Shown here piece after piece: positions 44,683 through 55,683 of a stretch of 64,000 bases of DNA (position 1 is its first letter; every line of letters begins with the position of its first letter). Source of the DNA: Lachnospiraceae bacterium OM04-12BH (GTDB taxonomy: Bacteria; Bacillota; Clostridia; Lachnospirales; Lachnospiraceae); contig QULQ01000001.1 in assembly GCA_003490145.1 (NCBI GenBank), positions 1-64,000 of the forward strand, given 5' to 3'. The position numbers were made by a program, and so were the translations under genes. The notes under the pieces were generated by a model. It was not told the origin of the DNA. It ran no database searches and saw nothing but the letters and a program-made list of their open reading frames with translations.

Positions 44683-45619
44683 TGCCGCTGTCTGTGGAAT
44701 AGGAGAACAGGGGATCGGTATCAGATCCCTTTAACATATCAATGAGGATCTGGGCCGGAGTATTCTGTGGGTGCAGAGGATTCCGGATCAGACAGATCTG
44801 TCTTTTTGGTACAAAAAAGTCTGTTTTCAACTGGATAATTCCATAATTAATTAAATAGTGACGCGCAAATTTATAAGGGACAAGGCCTATGCCCAGATTG
44901 TGGACGGTGGCAGGGGCGATCAGGTCATTGGAATTGAGTTCGATATTGGGACTGAGCTCAAAGCCATGCTCCTCAAACAGAGAATCCCAGAATCTGCGGC
45001 TCGCGGTGCCATGTTCCATGGAAATGATCGGGAAGGAAAGAATATCTTCCATGGAAAGCTGCTTGTCTTCCAGATAGGAATAACGGCTGCCGGCGATCAG
45101 TATATCCTGAAAATCAGAGACAGGTGTGATCTCAAAATCACTGAAGCTTTCAAGGGGTGTGATACTCAGGGCGAAATCGACTGTTTCGTCATTCAGAGAG
45201 GTGATCATAGCAGGAAAAGAGTGCGCGTGGATCTGAAGCCTTACATTGGGAAAACGGTGCTGAAAGCGTTCCAGAAAGGGAAGCAGGAAATATCGCATAG
45301 TCAGCTCAGTGGCACTGATCGTGATTTTTCCATTCTGATTTGTGGTATACTCTCGGATGATTTCCTGAGCCTGTCCCATCTGCTGGCAGGGGTGGCTGAT
45401 CTGCCGGAAAAGACGCTGGCCTTCTTCTGTCATGGATACACCCTTCTGTGAACGTACAAACAGCTGACAGCCAAGGGCAGCTTCCAGGTTCTGGATATAC
45501 TTTGTTACGGTAGGCTGCGTCAGACAGAGATGACTGGCAGCAAGCGTGATGCTATGGCTTCTTGCCACTTCATAAAATACTTTATAGTAGTCAAAACTGA
45601 TCTCCATAAGATTCTGCAT
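44672..45619 (-). CDS. LysR-family transcriptional regulator
   Basis: 315 residues. The N-terminal winged helix-turn-helix (about 8-66) reads YYKVFYEVARSHSITLAASH, LTQPTVTKYIQNLEAALG, LFVRSQKGVSMTEEGQRL. The effector-binding domain runs from about 90 to 300. Such regulators often control a divergent neighbour; here that is the ATP synthase operon, 152 bases away, which would be unusual, so the target is open. The ribosome site on the minus strand is AGGAGATC. It overlaps the VanZ-family gene tail-to-tail by 11 bases. Confidence 0.93.
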   Translation of the reverse strand: MQNLMEISFDYYKVFYEVARSHSITLAASHLCLTQPTVTKYIQNLEAALGCQLFVRSQKGVSMTEEGQRLFRQISHPCQQMGQAQEIIREYTTNQNGKITISATELTMRYFLLPFLERFQHRFPNVRLQIHAHSFPAMITSLNDETVDFALSITPLESFSDFEITPVSDFQDILIAGSRYSYLEDKQLSMEDILSFPIISMEHGTASRRFWDSLFEEHGFELSPNIELNSNDLIAPATVHNLGIGLVPYKFARHYLINYGIIQLKTDFFVPKRQICLIRNPLHPQNTPAQILIDMLKGSDTDPLFSYSTDSGISF

Positions 45620-45732
45620 AATAGATCTCCTGTTTACCTTTGATAAAATATTTTTTTATTATAATACAGTTCATTCAAAATATCTATGGATATTACAAAA
45701 AAAGTGAATTATGGAATTATATTTTTCTGTAT

Positions 45733-45738
45733 TATAAT
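45733..45738 (+). promoter_or_regulatory. -10 box candidate of the ATP synthase operon
   Basis: Perfect TATAAT 34 bases before the atpB ATG. I see no good -35 at 16-18 bases, which would fit an activated promoter. A second TATAAT lies at 45660-45665. The 152-base gap is very AT-rich. Confidence 0.4.
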
Positions 45739-45771
45739 GGCACTGAACTAAAAAAGAAAGGAAGTGCGAAG

Positions 45772-46449
45772 ATGGGTAATTTGGGTGAAGCACTCAGGGA
45801 AGAGCTGAACTGTGAAAGTGCTTTTACGATCGGTGGGATCGGTATTTCCGAATCTGTAGTTGTCACCTGGATCATAATGGCGGCAGTACTTGTCCTGTCA
45901 TTGCTCCTGACCAGAAAGCTTAAGGTGGAGCATCCAAGCAGAAGGCAGCTTCTTCTGGAACAGGCCGTCACCTCACTGGAGGGTATCACCGAAGGGATCC
46001 TAGGATCTGAGGGAAAGCAGTATGCGGCATACCTGGCATCCGTACTGATGTATCTCGGTATTGCAAATCTGATCGGTATTTTTGGTTTTAAACCGCCGAC
46101 GAAGGATATGAATGTGACAGCAGCGCTTGCACTCATGAGTATTATCCTCATAGAGTATGCAGGCATTCACAGAAAGGGTGTAAAACGCTGGTTTAAGAGC
46201 TTTGCAGAACCGATCGCATTGATCGCACCGATCAATGTTCTTGAACTGGTCATCAAACCGCTGTCGCTCTGCATGCGGCTTTTTGGAAATGTTCTTGGTG
46301 CATTTGTCATTATGGAACTGATCGAATACATAGTACCGGTTGGTGTGCCGGTAGTATTCAGTATGTATTTTGATATTTTTGACGGACTGATACAGGCATA
46401 TGTATTTGTATTCCTGACAGGTCTGTTCATGAAGGAAGCAATGGAATAA
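45772..46449 (+). CDS. atpB: ATP synthase F0 subunit a
   Basis: 225 residues from MGNLGEALREEL (AAGGAAGTG upstream; the longer frame from 45640 lacks a site). Five to six membrane helices. The essential arginine of the ion half-channels is in LCMRLFGNVLGAF. It begins the operon atpB-E-F-(HA)-G-D-C; no atpI precedes it. Together with the c-ring it converts ion flow into rotation. Confidence 0.95.
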   Translation: MGNLGEALREELNCESAFTIGGIGISESVVVTWIIMAAVLVLSLLLTRKLKVEHPSRRQLLLEQAVTSLEGITEGILGSEGKQYAAYLASVLMYLGIANLIGIFGFKPPTKDMNVTAALALMSIILIEYAGIHRKGVKRWFKSFAEPIALIAPINVLELVIKPLSLCMRLFGNVLGAFVIMELIEYIVPVGVPVVFSMYFDIFDGLIQAYVFVFLTGLFMKEAME

Positions 46450-46483
46450 AGAAAGAGTAAAGTAAAGAAGAGGAGAAAAGATT

Positions 46484-46711
46484 ATGAACACAACACTTAT
46501 TGCAATTGGTGCAGGTATCGCAGTTTTGACCGGTATAGGTGCCGGCGTTGGTATTGGTATAGCAACCTCAAAAGCAACAGAGGCAGTTGCAAGACAGCCT
46601 GAAGCAGAGGGTAAGATCACAAAGCTTCTTCTGCTTGGTTCAGCGCTTGCAGAGGCAACAGCTATTTATGGCTTTGTTATCGGTCTTTTGATCATTATTC
46701 TGCTTAGCTGA
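46484..46711 (+). CDS. atpE: ATP synthase F0 subunit c
   Basis: 75 residues, a two-helix hairpin with the polar loop ARQPEAEGK. The ion-binding Glu is in ALAEATAIYG. At the first-helix position where Na+-type c subunits have Gln (GxGQG), this one has Ile (GVGIGIA), and the Ser after the Glu is Ala, but the following Thr and Tyr of the Na+ signature are kept. The coupling ion therefore cannot be read with certainty; H+ is somewhat favoured. Confidence 0.96.
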   Translation: MNTTLIAIGAGIAVLTGIGAGVGIGIATSKATEAVARQPEAEGKITKLLLLGSALAEATAIYGFVIGLLIIILLS

Positions 46712-46737
46712 TCAGACAGGAAAGGAATGAAAAGCAT

Positions 46738-47226
46738 ATGTTAAGACTAGATATCAATCTGCTTTTTACCATAATCAACTTACTGATCTGGTATCTTCTG
46801 ATTAAGAAATTCCTTTTTAAGCCGGTGAATAATATCATCGCCAAAAGAGAAGAGGCGATTGAAGGCCGTTACAAGGAAGCAGAGCAGGAGAAGCTTGAGG
46901 CGGGACAGCAGAAGGAAAAATATGAAGCACTGCAAAGCGGCATCCAGGATGAAAAAGCTCAGGTGATGAAGAAAGCACAGGAAGATGCGAGGGCAGCTTA
47001 CCAGCAGATCGTGGAAGAAGCAAACAGGAAAGCCGGGCAGATCATTGAGGATTCCCAAAAAACTGCTGAGCTGGAGCATAGCAAAATGGTCAGCCGCGCA
47101 GAAAAGGAAATCCGTTCCCTGCTATTCTCAGCTGCGTCAAAGGGAATGCAGAAGGAAGAAAATAACAGTGAACTATATGACAAATTTTTGACAAAAGCAG
47201 GTGAGAGTGAGCATGCAGAATCTTAA
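46738..47226 (+). CDS. atpF: ATP synthase F0 subunit b
   Basis: 162 residues: one N-terminal membrane helix (about 5-27, [20 protein letters not shown]) and a long charged coiled coil (about 35-150) with heptads such as [20 protein letters not shown]. It forms the peripheral stalk that in other bacteria meets the delta subunit. Its last 14 bases overlap the start of the delta-alpha fusion gene. Confidence 0.95.
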   Translation: MLRLDINLLFTIINLLIWYLLIKKFLFKPVNNIIAKREEAIEGRYKEAEQEKLEAGQQKEKYEALQSGIQDEKAQVMKKAQEDARAAYQQIVEEANRKAGQIIEDSQKTAELEHSKMVSRAEKEIRSLLFSAASKGMQKEENNSELYDKFLTKAGESEHAES

Positions 47227-49231
47227 TATTTATCTGGAAAAAATGATAGGTGAGCAGATTGCAGACCGGGATATAGATGAGGCACTTGACCTGCTGCAGA
47301 TCGTACCGGAGATCCAGAAGCAGCTGGATGATCCGACTGCCTCACCTGAAAATAAAGAAAAAATCATCCAGAAGATCTTCCCGCTGCAGATCAGAGGACT
47401 TTTAAAGCTTCTGGCTGCCCATTGTCAGGTTTCTGAGCTTGAAATGCTGAAGGAGGAGTATCATACTCTGTCAGCAGAAGAAAAGCAGCCGCTTGACTGT
47501 GTCCTTGAATATGTAACAGAGCCAAGTGACAGACAGCTTAAAGGCATTGTCAGCTTTTTGGAGGAAAAATACCCGGGAAGAGTCCTGAACCTGACCAAAA
47601 AGCAGAATGAAAATCTGGGAAGCGGATTTATCCTTCGGGCCGGAAGCCAGGAATACGACTGGAGTACAAAGGGACGGGAAGCACTTCTGAAAAAAAAGAT
47701 TGATTCCATGGAGCTGTCCGGAAAAGATTCTCTTTTGGTTCAGAAGGGAATTATCAGTATTCTTAGGGACAGCCTTGAAAATATTGATGTATCCGGAAAT
47801 GAAGTAGGTATTGTCAACAGTGTTGGTGACGGGATCGTCTATGTGGATGGAATTGACCATGCCATGTATGGAGAGGTTGTGATCTTCGAAAATGGACAGA
47901 AGGCCATGGTGCAGGATATCAGAGAAGACGAGGTCGGCTGTATCCTGTTTGATGATGAGGAAGAAATAGAAGAAGGCACAAAGGCTGTACGAAGCGGCCG
48001 TATGGCAGGAATTCCGGTAGGAGATGAATTTATCGGAAGAGTTGTGAATGCTCTCGGAGCCCCGATTGATGGCAAGGGAGAGATCAGTGCCTCGGATTAC
48101 AGACCGATCGAGCAGCCTGCGCCCGGTATTGTTGACAGAAAGTCTGTGGATACACCGCTTGAGACCGGTATTCTTTCCATCGATTCCATGTTCCCGATCG
48201 GACGTGGACAGAGAGAACTGATCATCGGAGACAGACAGACAGGAAAAACCTCAATCGCAGTGGATACGATCCTGAACCAGAAGGGAAAAAATGTGATCTG
48301 TATTTATGTGGCGATCGGACAGAAGGCATCTACGGTTTCCAAGCTGGTACATACACTGGAAAAGCATGGGGCGATGGAATATACGATCGTGGTATCTTCT
48401 ACAGCCAGTGATCCGGCACCGCTCCAGTATATTGCGCCCTATTCAGGAACTGCACTGGCTGAGTATTTCATGTACAGAGGGCAGGATGTGCTGATCGTTT
48501 ATGATGATCTTTCCAAGCATGCTGTTGCTTATCGTGCACTTTCCCTGCTGCTTGAGAGATCCCCCGGACGTGAGGCTTATCCCGGTGATGTCTTTTATCT
48601 GCATTCAAGACTTCTGGAGAGATCCAGCAAGCTCAGTGATGCCATGGGAGGCGGTTCCATTACGGCACTGCCGATCATTGAAACACAGGCAGGTGATGTG
48701 TCAGCCTATATCCCGACCAACGTGATTTCCATTACAGACGGACAGATCTTTCTCGAAAGTGATCTGTTTTTCTCGGGAATGCGTCCAGCTGTCAATGTAG
48801 GTCTTTCTGTATCCCGTGTAGGTGGTGCAGCACAGACCAAGGCCATGAAAAAGGCGGCAGGAAGCATCCGTATTGATCTTGCCCAGTACCGTGAAATGGA
48901 AGTCTTTACCCAGTTCAGCTCAGATCTGGATGCTGTTACCATGCAGCAGCTGCAATATGGAAAAGGGCTGATGGAGCTGTTAAAGCAGCCGCTGGAGCAT
49001 CCGATGTCACTGCATGAACAGGTGATCACCCTGTGCAGTGCAACGAATAAGCTGTTTTTGGACATTCCGGTTCCGAAGCTGAAGGAATTTCAGGGAAATA
49101 TGCTCACCTATATGGATGAAAAGCATCCAGAGATTGGAAATGAGATTGAACAGATGAAAACGCTGAGCGATGATCTGATAAAGAGGATTGTTTCAGCTGT
49201 GAAGGAATATAAAAGTCAGGTGGTGAGCTGA
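47213..49231 (+). CDS. atpHA: ATP synthase F1 delta-alpha fusion protein
   Basis: 672 residues from ATG 47213 (AGGTGAG upstream; GTG 47201 possible). Residues 1 to about 172 resemble F1 delta: helical [37 protein letters not shown], then the C-terminal [28 protein letters not shown] pattern. From about 180 to the end is a full alpha subunit: [33 protein letters not shown], Walker [10 protein letters not shown] about 339, [13 protein letters not shown] and [19 protein letters not shown]. No separate atpH exists in the operon. Normal enzymes carry three alpha and one delta, so the fusion raises a stoichiometry question. No internal stop or clear internal ribosome site with start was seen between the parts. 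Confidence 0.9.
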   Translation: MQNLNIYLEKMIGEQIADRDIDEALDLLQIVPEIQKQLDDPTASPENKEKIIQKIFPLQIRGLLKLLAAHCQVSELEMLKEEYHTLSAEEKQPLDCVLEYVTEPSDRQLKGIVSFLEEKYPGRVLNLTKKQNENLGSGFILRAGSQEYDWSTKGREALLKKKIDSMELSGKDSLLVQKGIISILRDSLENIDVSGNEVGIVNSVGDGIVYVDGIDHAMYGEVVIFENGQKAMVQDIREDEVGCILFDDEEEIEEGTKAVRSGRMAGIPVGDEFIGRVVNALGAPIDGKGEISASDYRPIEQPAPGIVDRKSVDTPLETGILSIDSMFPIGRGQRELIIGDRQTGKTSIAVDTILNQKGKNVICIYVAIGQKASTVSKLVHTLEKHGAMEYTIVVSSTASDPAPLQYIAPYSGTALAEYFMYRGQDVLIVYDDLSKHAVAYRALSLLLERSPGREAYPGDVFYLHSRLLERSSKLSDAMGGGSITALPIIETQAGDVSAYIPTNVISITDGQIFLESDLFFSGMRPAVNVGLSVSRVGGAAQTKAMKKAAGSIRIDLAQYREMEVFTQFSSDLDAVTMQQLQYGKGLMELLKQPLEHPMSLHEQVITLCSATNKLFLDIPVPKLKEFQGNMLTYMDEKHPEIGNEIEQMKTLSDDLIKRIVSAVKEYKSQVVS

Positions 49232-49232
49232 C

Positions 49233-51565
<2,333 letters not shown>

Positions 51566-51601
51566 GCAGAGGCTGGCAGACTGTCTTGAAAGGAGCTTAT
51601 G

Positions 51602-52018
51602 ATGTCAGATTTTTATTTGAAAATGATCTCCAGTAATGGAGTCTTTTATGAAGGACTCTGCAATTCATTGATCATTCCGGCACCAGATGGAGAAAGGGCT
51701 GTTATGGCACACCATGAAGAGCTTATGATCGCTGTGACAGAAGGGGAAGCCAGATTCCGGAAGAAAGAGGAAGAGGCTTTTACCAGTGTGGTAGTAGGAC
51801 GTGGCTATTGCCAGGTAGCCAATAACAGAGTTGTGCTTTTGACAGACACGATAGAAAGACCGGAGGATATTGATGAAAACCGGGCAAGAGAAGCGCTGGA
51901 AAGAGCAAATGAACGGCTGCGCCAGAATCAGAGCATCCGGGAGTATCATATGACGCGGGCGGCCATGGCAAGAGCACTTGCAAGGATCAGGGAATCGGAA
52001 AAATTTACAGGACATTAA
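51602..52018 (+). CDS. atpC: ATP synthase F1 epsilon subunit
   Basis: 138 residues from the second ATG (51602), with AAAGGAG at 51589-51595. N-terminal beta-sandwich with SLIIPAPDGERAVMAHHEEL and VVGRGYCQVANNRVVLLTD, then a two-helix C-terminal hairpin rich in Arg and Glu. Links gamma to the c-ring and can inhibit ATP hydrolysis. Last gene of the operon, with a terminator at 52036. Confidence 0.94.
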   Translation: MSDFYLKMISSNGVFYEGLCNSLIIPAPDGERAVMAHHEELMIAVTEGEARFRKKEEEAFTSVVVGRGYCQVANNRVVLLTDTIERPEDIDENRAREALERANERLRQNQSIREYHMTRAAMARALARIRESEKFTGH

Positions 52019-52035
52019 AGCTGGGAATCATAAAG

Positions 52036-52066
52036 AAAATGCAGGCTGTCTGGCCTGCATTTTGTT
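52036..52066 (+). terminator. Terminator of the ATP synthase operon
   Basis: Stem AAAATGCAGGC (52036-52046) / GCCTGCATTTT (52053-52063), loop TGTCTG, then GTTATAT. The A-rich left side lets it work for the convergent tyrA transcript too. Confidence 0.85.
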
Positions 52067-52070
52067 ATAT

Positions 52071-53171
52071 TTATTTTTCGTGGATGGGGTAGCCGCTTTC
52101 AGAGAGGATAGCGGCTGCCTTTTCTATGCTTTCTTCAGCATAAAATTCAATATTCAGGGCACCCTCCTGCTGTTCTCTGTTGTGGAGGATACCAATATTC
52201 TTGATACTGATATTATGATCGGCCAGAATGGCAGCAACATTTGCGATGGAACCGGTTCTGTCGGCAATATCAATGCTGAGGGTATAAGAGGTTTTGATAG
52301 GACCGCTGGAAGCATTGATGAAGGAATCCCGGTATTCTCTGGCACTGCGGAAAAAATCATAGATCCGTTCACCGTCTGCAGCGGAAATCTCCGTGCGGAT
52401 CGCAGAAAGGGCTTCCATATAATGGTCAAGCAGAGTAAGGATATTATCCCTGTTAGTCAGGCAGATCTGCTGCCACATATCAGAAGAAGAGGAAGCGATC
52501 CTTGTGATGTCCTTAAACCCCCCGGCAGCGATCATTTTCATCAGTCCTTCACTACCGTCCTCTTCCTTTACCAGATTGACAAGGGAAGCAGCGATCACAT
52601 GAGGCAGATGGCTGATGGCAGCGGTGATGTAGTCATGCTTTTCACAGGTGATCACAAGAGGGATGGCCTTCAGGGAGGTGACAAGCTCCCTGTATTTTTC
52701 GACCCATTCCTTCCTTACGGAAGCGGTAGGGGTGAGGATATAGTAGGCATTCTGCAGAAGAAGTGCCTTGGAGTTGGCAAAGCCTGTCCGTTCACTGCCA
52801 GCCATGGGGTGGCCTCCGATAAACTGATCCTCCAGAGAGAGCTCTTTAATATGCCTGTGGATATCGGATTTGACACTGCCGACATCGGTAAGCAGACAAT
52901 CCTTTGAGAGGTATGCTTTAAGAGCCAGAAGGTTTTCGTCATTAAAGGATACCGGTGCGCATAAGAAAATATAGTCACAGGAAGAAAATTCACTGCTGAT
53001 ACTGGAAAGCTCCAGATCAAGGACACCCTCTGAAACAGCAAGTGCAGTTGCTTCCCGGTTGACATCATAACCGATCAGCCGGTAATCCGGGTGATACTGC
53101 CGAAGAGCCCTTGCGATTGAACCGCCGATCAGGCCAAGACCGATAAAGCCACAGGTAATCTGATGTTCCAT
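52071..53171 (-). CDS. tyrA: Prephenate dehydrogenase with ACT domain
   Basis: 366 residues. The N-terminal Rossmann domain has GFIGLGLIGGSIARAL; the dehydrogenase core has TDVGSVKSDIHRHI, FIGGHPMAGSERTGF and ISHLPHVIAASLVNL. The C-terminal ACT domain (about 295-366, DRTGSIANVAAILADHNISI) probably senses tyrosine. It oxidises prephenate to hydroxyphenylpyruvate in tyrosine synthesis. GGAAAGGAAG precedes the ATG on the minus strand. No other aromatic-pathway gene is next to it. Confidence 0.96.
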   Translation of the reverse strand: MEHQITCGFIGLGLIGGSIARALRQYHPDYRLIGYDVNREATALAVSEGVLDLELSSISSEFSSCDYIFLCAPVSFNDENLLALKAYLSKDCLLTDVGSVKSDIHRHIKELSLEDQFIGGHPMAGSERTGFANSKALLLQNAYYILTPTASVRKEWVEKYRELVTSLKAIPLVITCEKHDYITAAISHLPHVIAASLVNLVKEEDGSEGLMKMIAAGGFKDITRIASSSSDMWQQICLTNRDNILTLLDHYMEALSAIRTEISAADGERIYDFFRSAREYRDSFINASSGPIKTSYTLSIDIADRTGSIANVAAILADHNISIKNIGILHNREQQEGALNIEFYAEESIEKAAAILSESGYPIHEK

Positions 53172-53308
53172 GATGATTTTTCTTCCTTTCCGGGTACAAA
53201 ATACTAAGGGTAATATAGCACTTTAAAGCACGAAATTCAACTGGAATGTATAAGAGATGGAAAATACTATGAACAATGCTGACGTGTGTACTTAATTAAC
53301 AAAAAGTA

Positions 53309-53337
53309 TTGAAAAATTCAGATTATTTTAGTAAAAT
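53309..53337 (+). promoter_or_regulatory. Promoter of the EF-G-like gene
   Basis: TTGAAA (53309-53314) and TAAAAT (53332-53337), 17-base spacer, 86 bases before the ATG, giving a leader of about 80 bases with no recognised riboswitch. Confidence 0.7.
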
Positions 53338-53422
53338 GTACTCATGGGTTTTCCTGGAGAAAAGGATTTTAAATTCAAATTTTGTTAAAATGCCCAAAAT
53401 AACAGAAAACGGAGGAAACAAT

Positions 53423-55513
53423 ATGAATATTTACACTACTGACAAGATTCGTAATGTCGTTCTGCTGGGACATGGCGGCAGCGGCAAGACCAGTCTGGTT
53501 GAGGCTATGGCATATCTGTCAGGTATTACTTCCCGCCTTGGAAAGGTAGATGACGGAAATACAGTGAGCGATTTTGGCAAGGAAGAGCAGAAACGTAAAA
53601 TTTCAGTGAGTACTTCCGTGATCCCGATCGAATGGGCTGGAAATAAGATCAATATCATTGATACACCTGGCTTTTTTGATTTCGCAGGCGAAGTAGAAGA
53701 GGGCATCAGTGCTGCCGGAGCAGCGATTATTGTAGTTAATGGTAAGGCCGGTGTGGAGGTCGGTACGAAGAAGGCATGGGATCTCTGCGAGAAGTACAAA
53801 CTGCCCCGCATGATCTACGTCAGCAATATGGATGTGGATAATGCATCCTTCCGTCAGGTAGTAGAAGATATGACCGCCATGTTTGGCAAGAAAATGGCTC
53901 CCTTCCATCTGCCCATCCGTGAGAATGAGAAATTTGTCGGCTACATCAATGTCATTACAGAGACAGGTAACCGCTGGCAGGGTAAGGAGGTTACAGAATG
54001 TGAGGTGCCGGATTACAATAAGCCAAATCTTCAGATCTGCAGAGATACCCTGATGGAATCTGTGGCAGAAACCAGTGAAGATATGATGGAGCGTTATTTT
54101 AATGGAGAGGTATTTTCAGAGGCGGAGATCAGGGCAGCACTTCGGACCAATGTCTGTGATGGCAGTATCGTCCCCATGACAATGGGTTCCAACACACTGT
54201 GTCAGGGTATGTATACACTGCTTGACGATATCATCAAGTACTTCCCAAGTCCGGAGAACAGGGTAGTGGCTGGTATCAATATGAAGACCAGTGATATTTA
54301 TCATGCGGACTATGATTTCTCCAAGGCAAAATCTGCTTATATCTGGAAGACGATCGTAGATCCCTTCATTGGAAAGTATTCCCTGATCAAGGTGAACTCC
54401 GGTGTATTAAAGGCAGATGATATGATCTACAATGTTGATAAGGATATTGAAGAAAAGATCAGCAAGCTGTATGTAATGCAGGGAAGCAGGGCGATTGAGA
54501 TCAAAGAGCTTCATGCGGGGGATATCGGAGCACTTGCCAAGCTGACAGCAGCAAGAACCGGTGACAGCCTATCCACTAAGGCTACGACAATCAAGTATGG
54601 TAAATGGGAGCTGCCGGTACCTTATACATATATGAGATATAAGCCTAAGAATAAAGGGGATGTTGATAAGATTTCCCAGGCTCTTCAGAAGATTTCCCAT
54701 GAAGACCTGACCATGCGCTATGTCAATGATGCAGAAAATAAGCAGATGCTCCTGTATGGAATGGGTGATCTTCATCTGGAGGTGATCGCAAGCAAGCTTC
54801 TGAATGAATACAAGGTTGAGATTGAACTGAGCAGGCCTAAGGTAGCCTTCCGTGAGACCATTAAGAAAACCTCTGATGTGGAATATAAGTATAAAAAGCA
54901 GTCCGGCGGTCATGGACAGTATGGTCACGTAAAGATGCGTTTTGGCCCTTCCGGTGATCTGGAAAAGCCTTATGTATTTGAACAGGAGGTTGTAGGTGGC
55001 GCCGTGCCGAAGAACTACTTCCCGGCTGTAGAAAAGGGTATCCAGGAAGCAACTGTGAAGGGACCTCTGGCAGCCTATCCGGTTGTTGGAGTAAAGGCGG
55101 TTCTTTACGATGGATCCTATCATCCGGTTGATTCTTCAGAAATGGCATTCAAGACTGCAGCAAAACAGGCATTTAAGAAGGGCTTTATGGAAGCTGGACC
55201 GATCCTCTTAGAGCCGATCATGTCACTTAAGGTTACTGTACCGGATTCCTATACCGGAGATGTTATGGGAGATCTGAATAAGAGAAGAGGAAGAGTGCTT
55301 GGCATGAATCCGGTAGCCGGAGGAAGCCAGGAGATCCTGGCAGATGTTCCGATGATGGGACTGTTTGGATATTGTACGGATCTTCGTTCCATGACGGGAG
55401 GAAGAGGAGATTATTCCTATGAATTTGCCCGTTATGAACAGACACCCTCTGATATTCAGGAGAAGGAAGTAGCAGCGAGAGCTGCCAAGGTAGCAGAAGG
55501 AAATGAAGAATAA
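53423..55513 (+). CDS. EF-G-like translation GTPase with altered G motifs
   Basis: 696 residues from MNIYTTDKIRNVVLLGHGGS (ACGGAGGAAACA upstream; the frame from 53309 overlaps the promoter). The five EF-G domains are recognisable, including domain IV GGHGQYGHVKMRF and the C-terminal GDVMGDLNKRRGRVLGM. Differences from housekeeping EF-G: G1 is GHGGSGKTSL, the G3 motif is DTPGFFDF where EF-G has DTPGHVDF (the GTPase-activating His is Phe), and G4 reads SNMD in place of NKMD. It belongs to the EF-G paralogue group of Clostridia and others, whose role is unclear. It is the only gene in its transcript. Confidence 0.88.
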   Translation: MNIYTTDKIRNVVLLGHGGSGKTSLVEAMAYLSGITSRLGKVDDGNTVSDFGKEEQKRKISVSTSVIPIEWAGNKINIIDTPGFFDFAGEVEEGISAAGAAIIVVNGKAGVEVGTKKAWDLCEKYKLPRMIYVSNMDVDNASFRQVVEDMTAMFGKKMAPFHLPIRENEKFVGYINVITETGNRWQGKEVTECEVPDYNKPNLQICRDTLMESVAETSEDMMERYFNGEVFSEAEIRAALRTNVCDGSIVPMTMGSNTLCQGMYTLLDDIIKYFPSPENRVVAGINMKTSDIYHADYDFSKAKSAYIWKTIVDPFIGKYSLIKVNSGVLKADDMIYNVDKDIEEKISKLYVMQGSRAIEIKELHAGDIGALAKLTAARTGDSLSTKATTIKYGKWELPVPYTYMRYKPKNKGDVDKISQALQKISHEDLTMRYVNDAENKQMLLYGMGDLHLEVIASKLLNEYKVEIELSRPKVAFRETIKKTSDVEYKYKKQSGGHGQYGHVKMRFGPSGDLEKPYVFEQEVVGGAVPKNYFPAVEKGIQEATVKGPLAAYPVVGVKAVLYDGSYHPVDSSEMAFKTAAKQAFKKGFMEAGPILLEPIMSLKVTVPDSYTGDVMGDLNKRRGRVLGMNPVAGGSQEILADVPMMGLFGYCTDLRSMTGGRGDYSYEFARYEQTPSDIQEKEVAARAAKVAEGNEE

Positions 55514-55573
55514 AAGACGGGGGTCTTTTTAGAGAAGGAAAAGAGGACACATATGGGGGTATGTGGCCCTGAA

Positions 55574-55612
55574 GAAACGGTGCTGCGCACAGGCGCAGTG
55601 CCGTTTCTTTTT
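55574..55612 (+). terminator. Terminator after the EF-G-like gene
   Basis: Fifteen-base stem GAAACGGTGCTGCGC (55574-55588) / GCGCAGTGCCGTTTC (55593-55607) with two central wobble pairs and loop ACAG, then TTTTTC. Confidence 0.85.
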
Positions 55613-55613
55613 C

Positions 55614-55642
55614 TTGACAATGCTCTTAAGAGTAGGTAAAAT
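55614..55642 (+). promoter_or_regulatory. Promoter of leuS
   Basis: Consensus TTGACA (55614-55619) and TAAAAT (55637-55642), 17-base spacer, directly behind the preceding terminator. The leader is only about 35 bases, so there is no room for a T-box. Confidence 0.85.
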
Positions 55643-55683
55643 TGTGATTGGTTTATTATGCCATGATGAGAGGAGAGTTTACA

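Noticed and set aside
44858..45451. 197-codon plus-strand open frame
   Set aside because: Antisense of the LysR regulator; no recognisable domain.
51978..52907. 309-codon plus-strand open frame
   Set aside because: Lies opposite tyrA, which has clear dehydrogenase and ACT motifs; no family resemblance on the plus strand.
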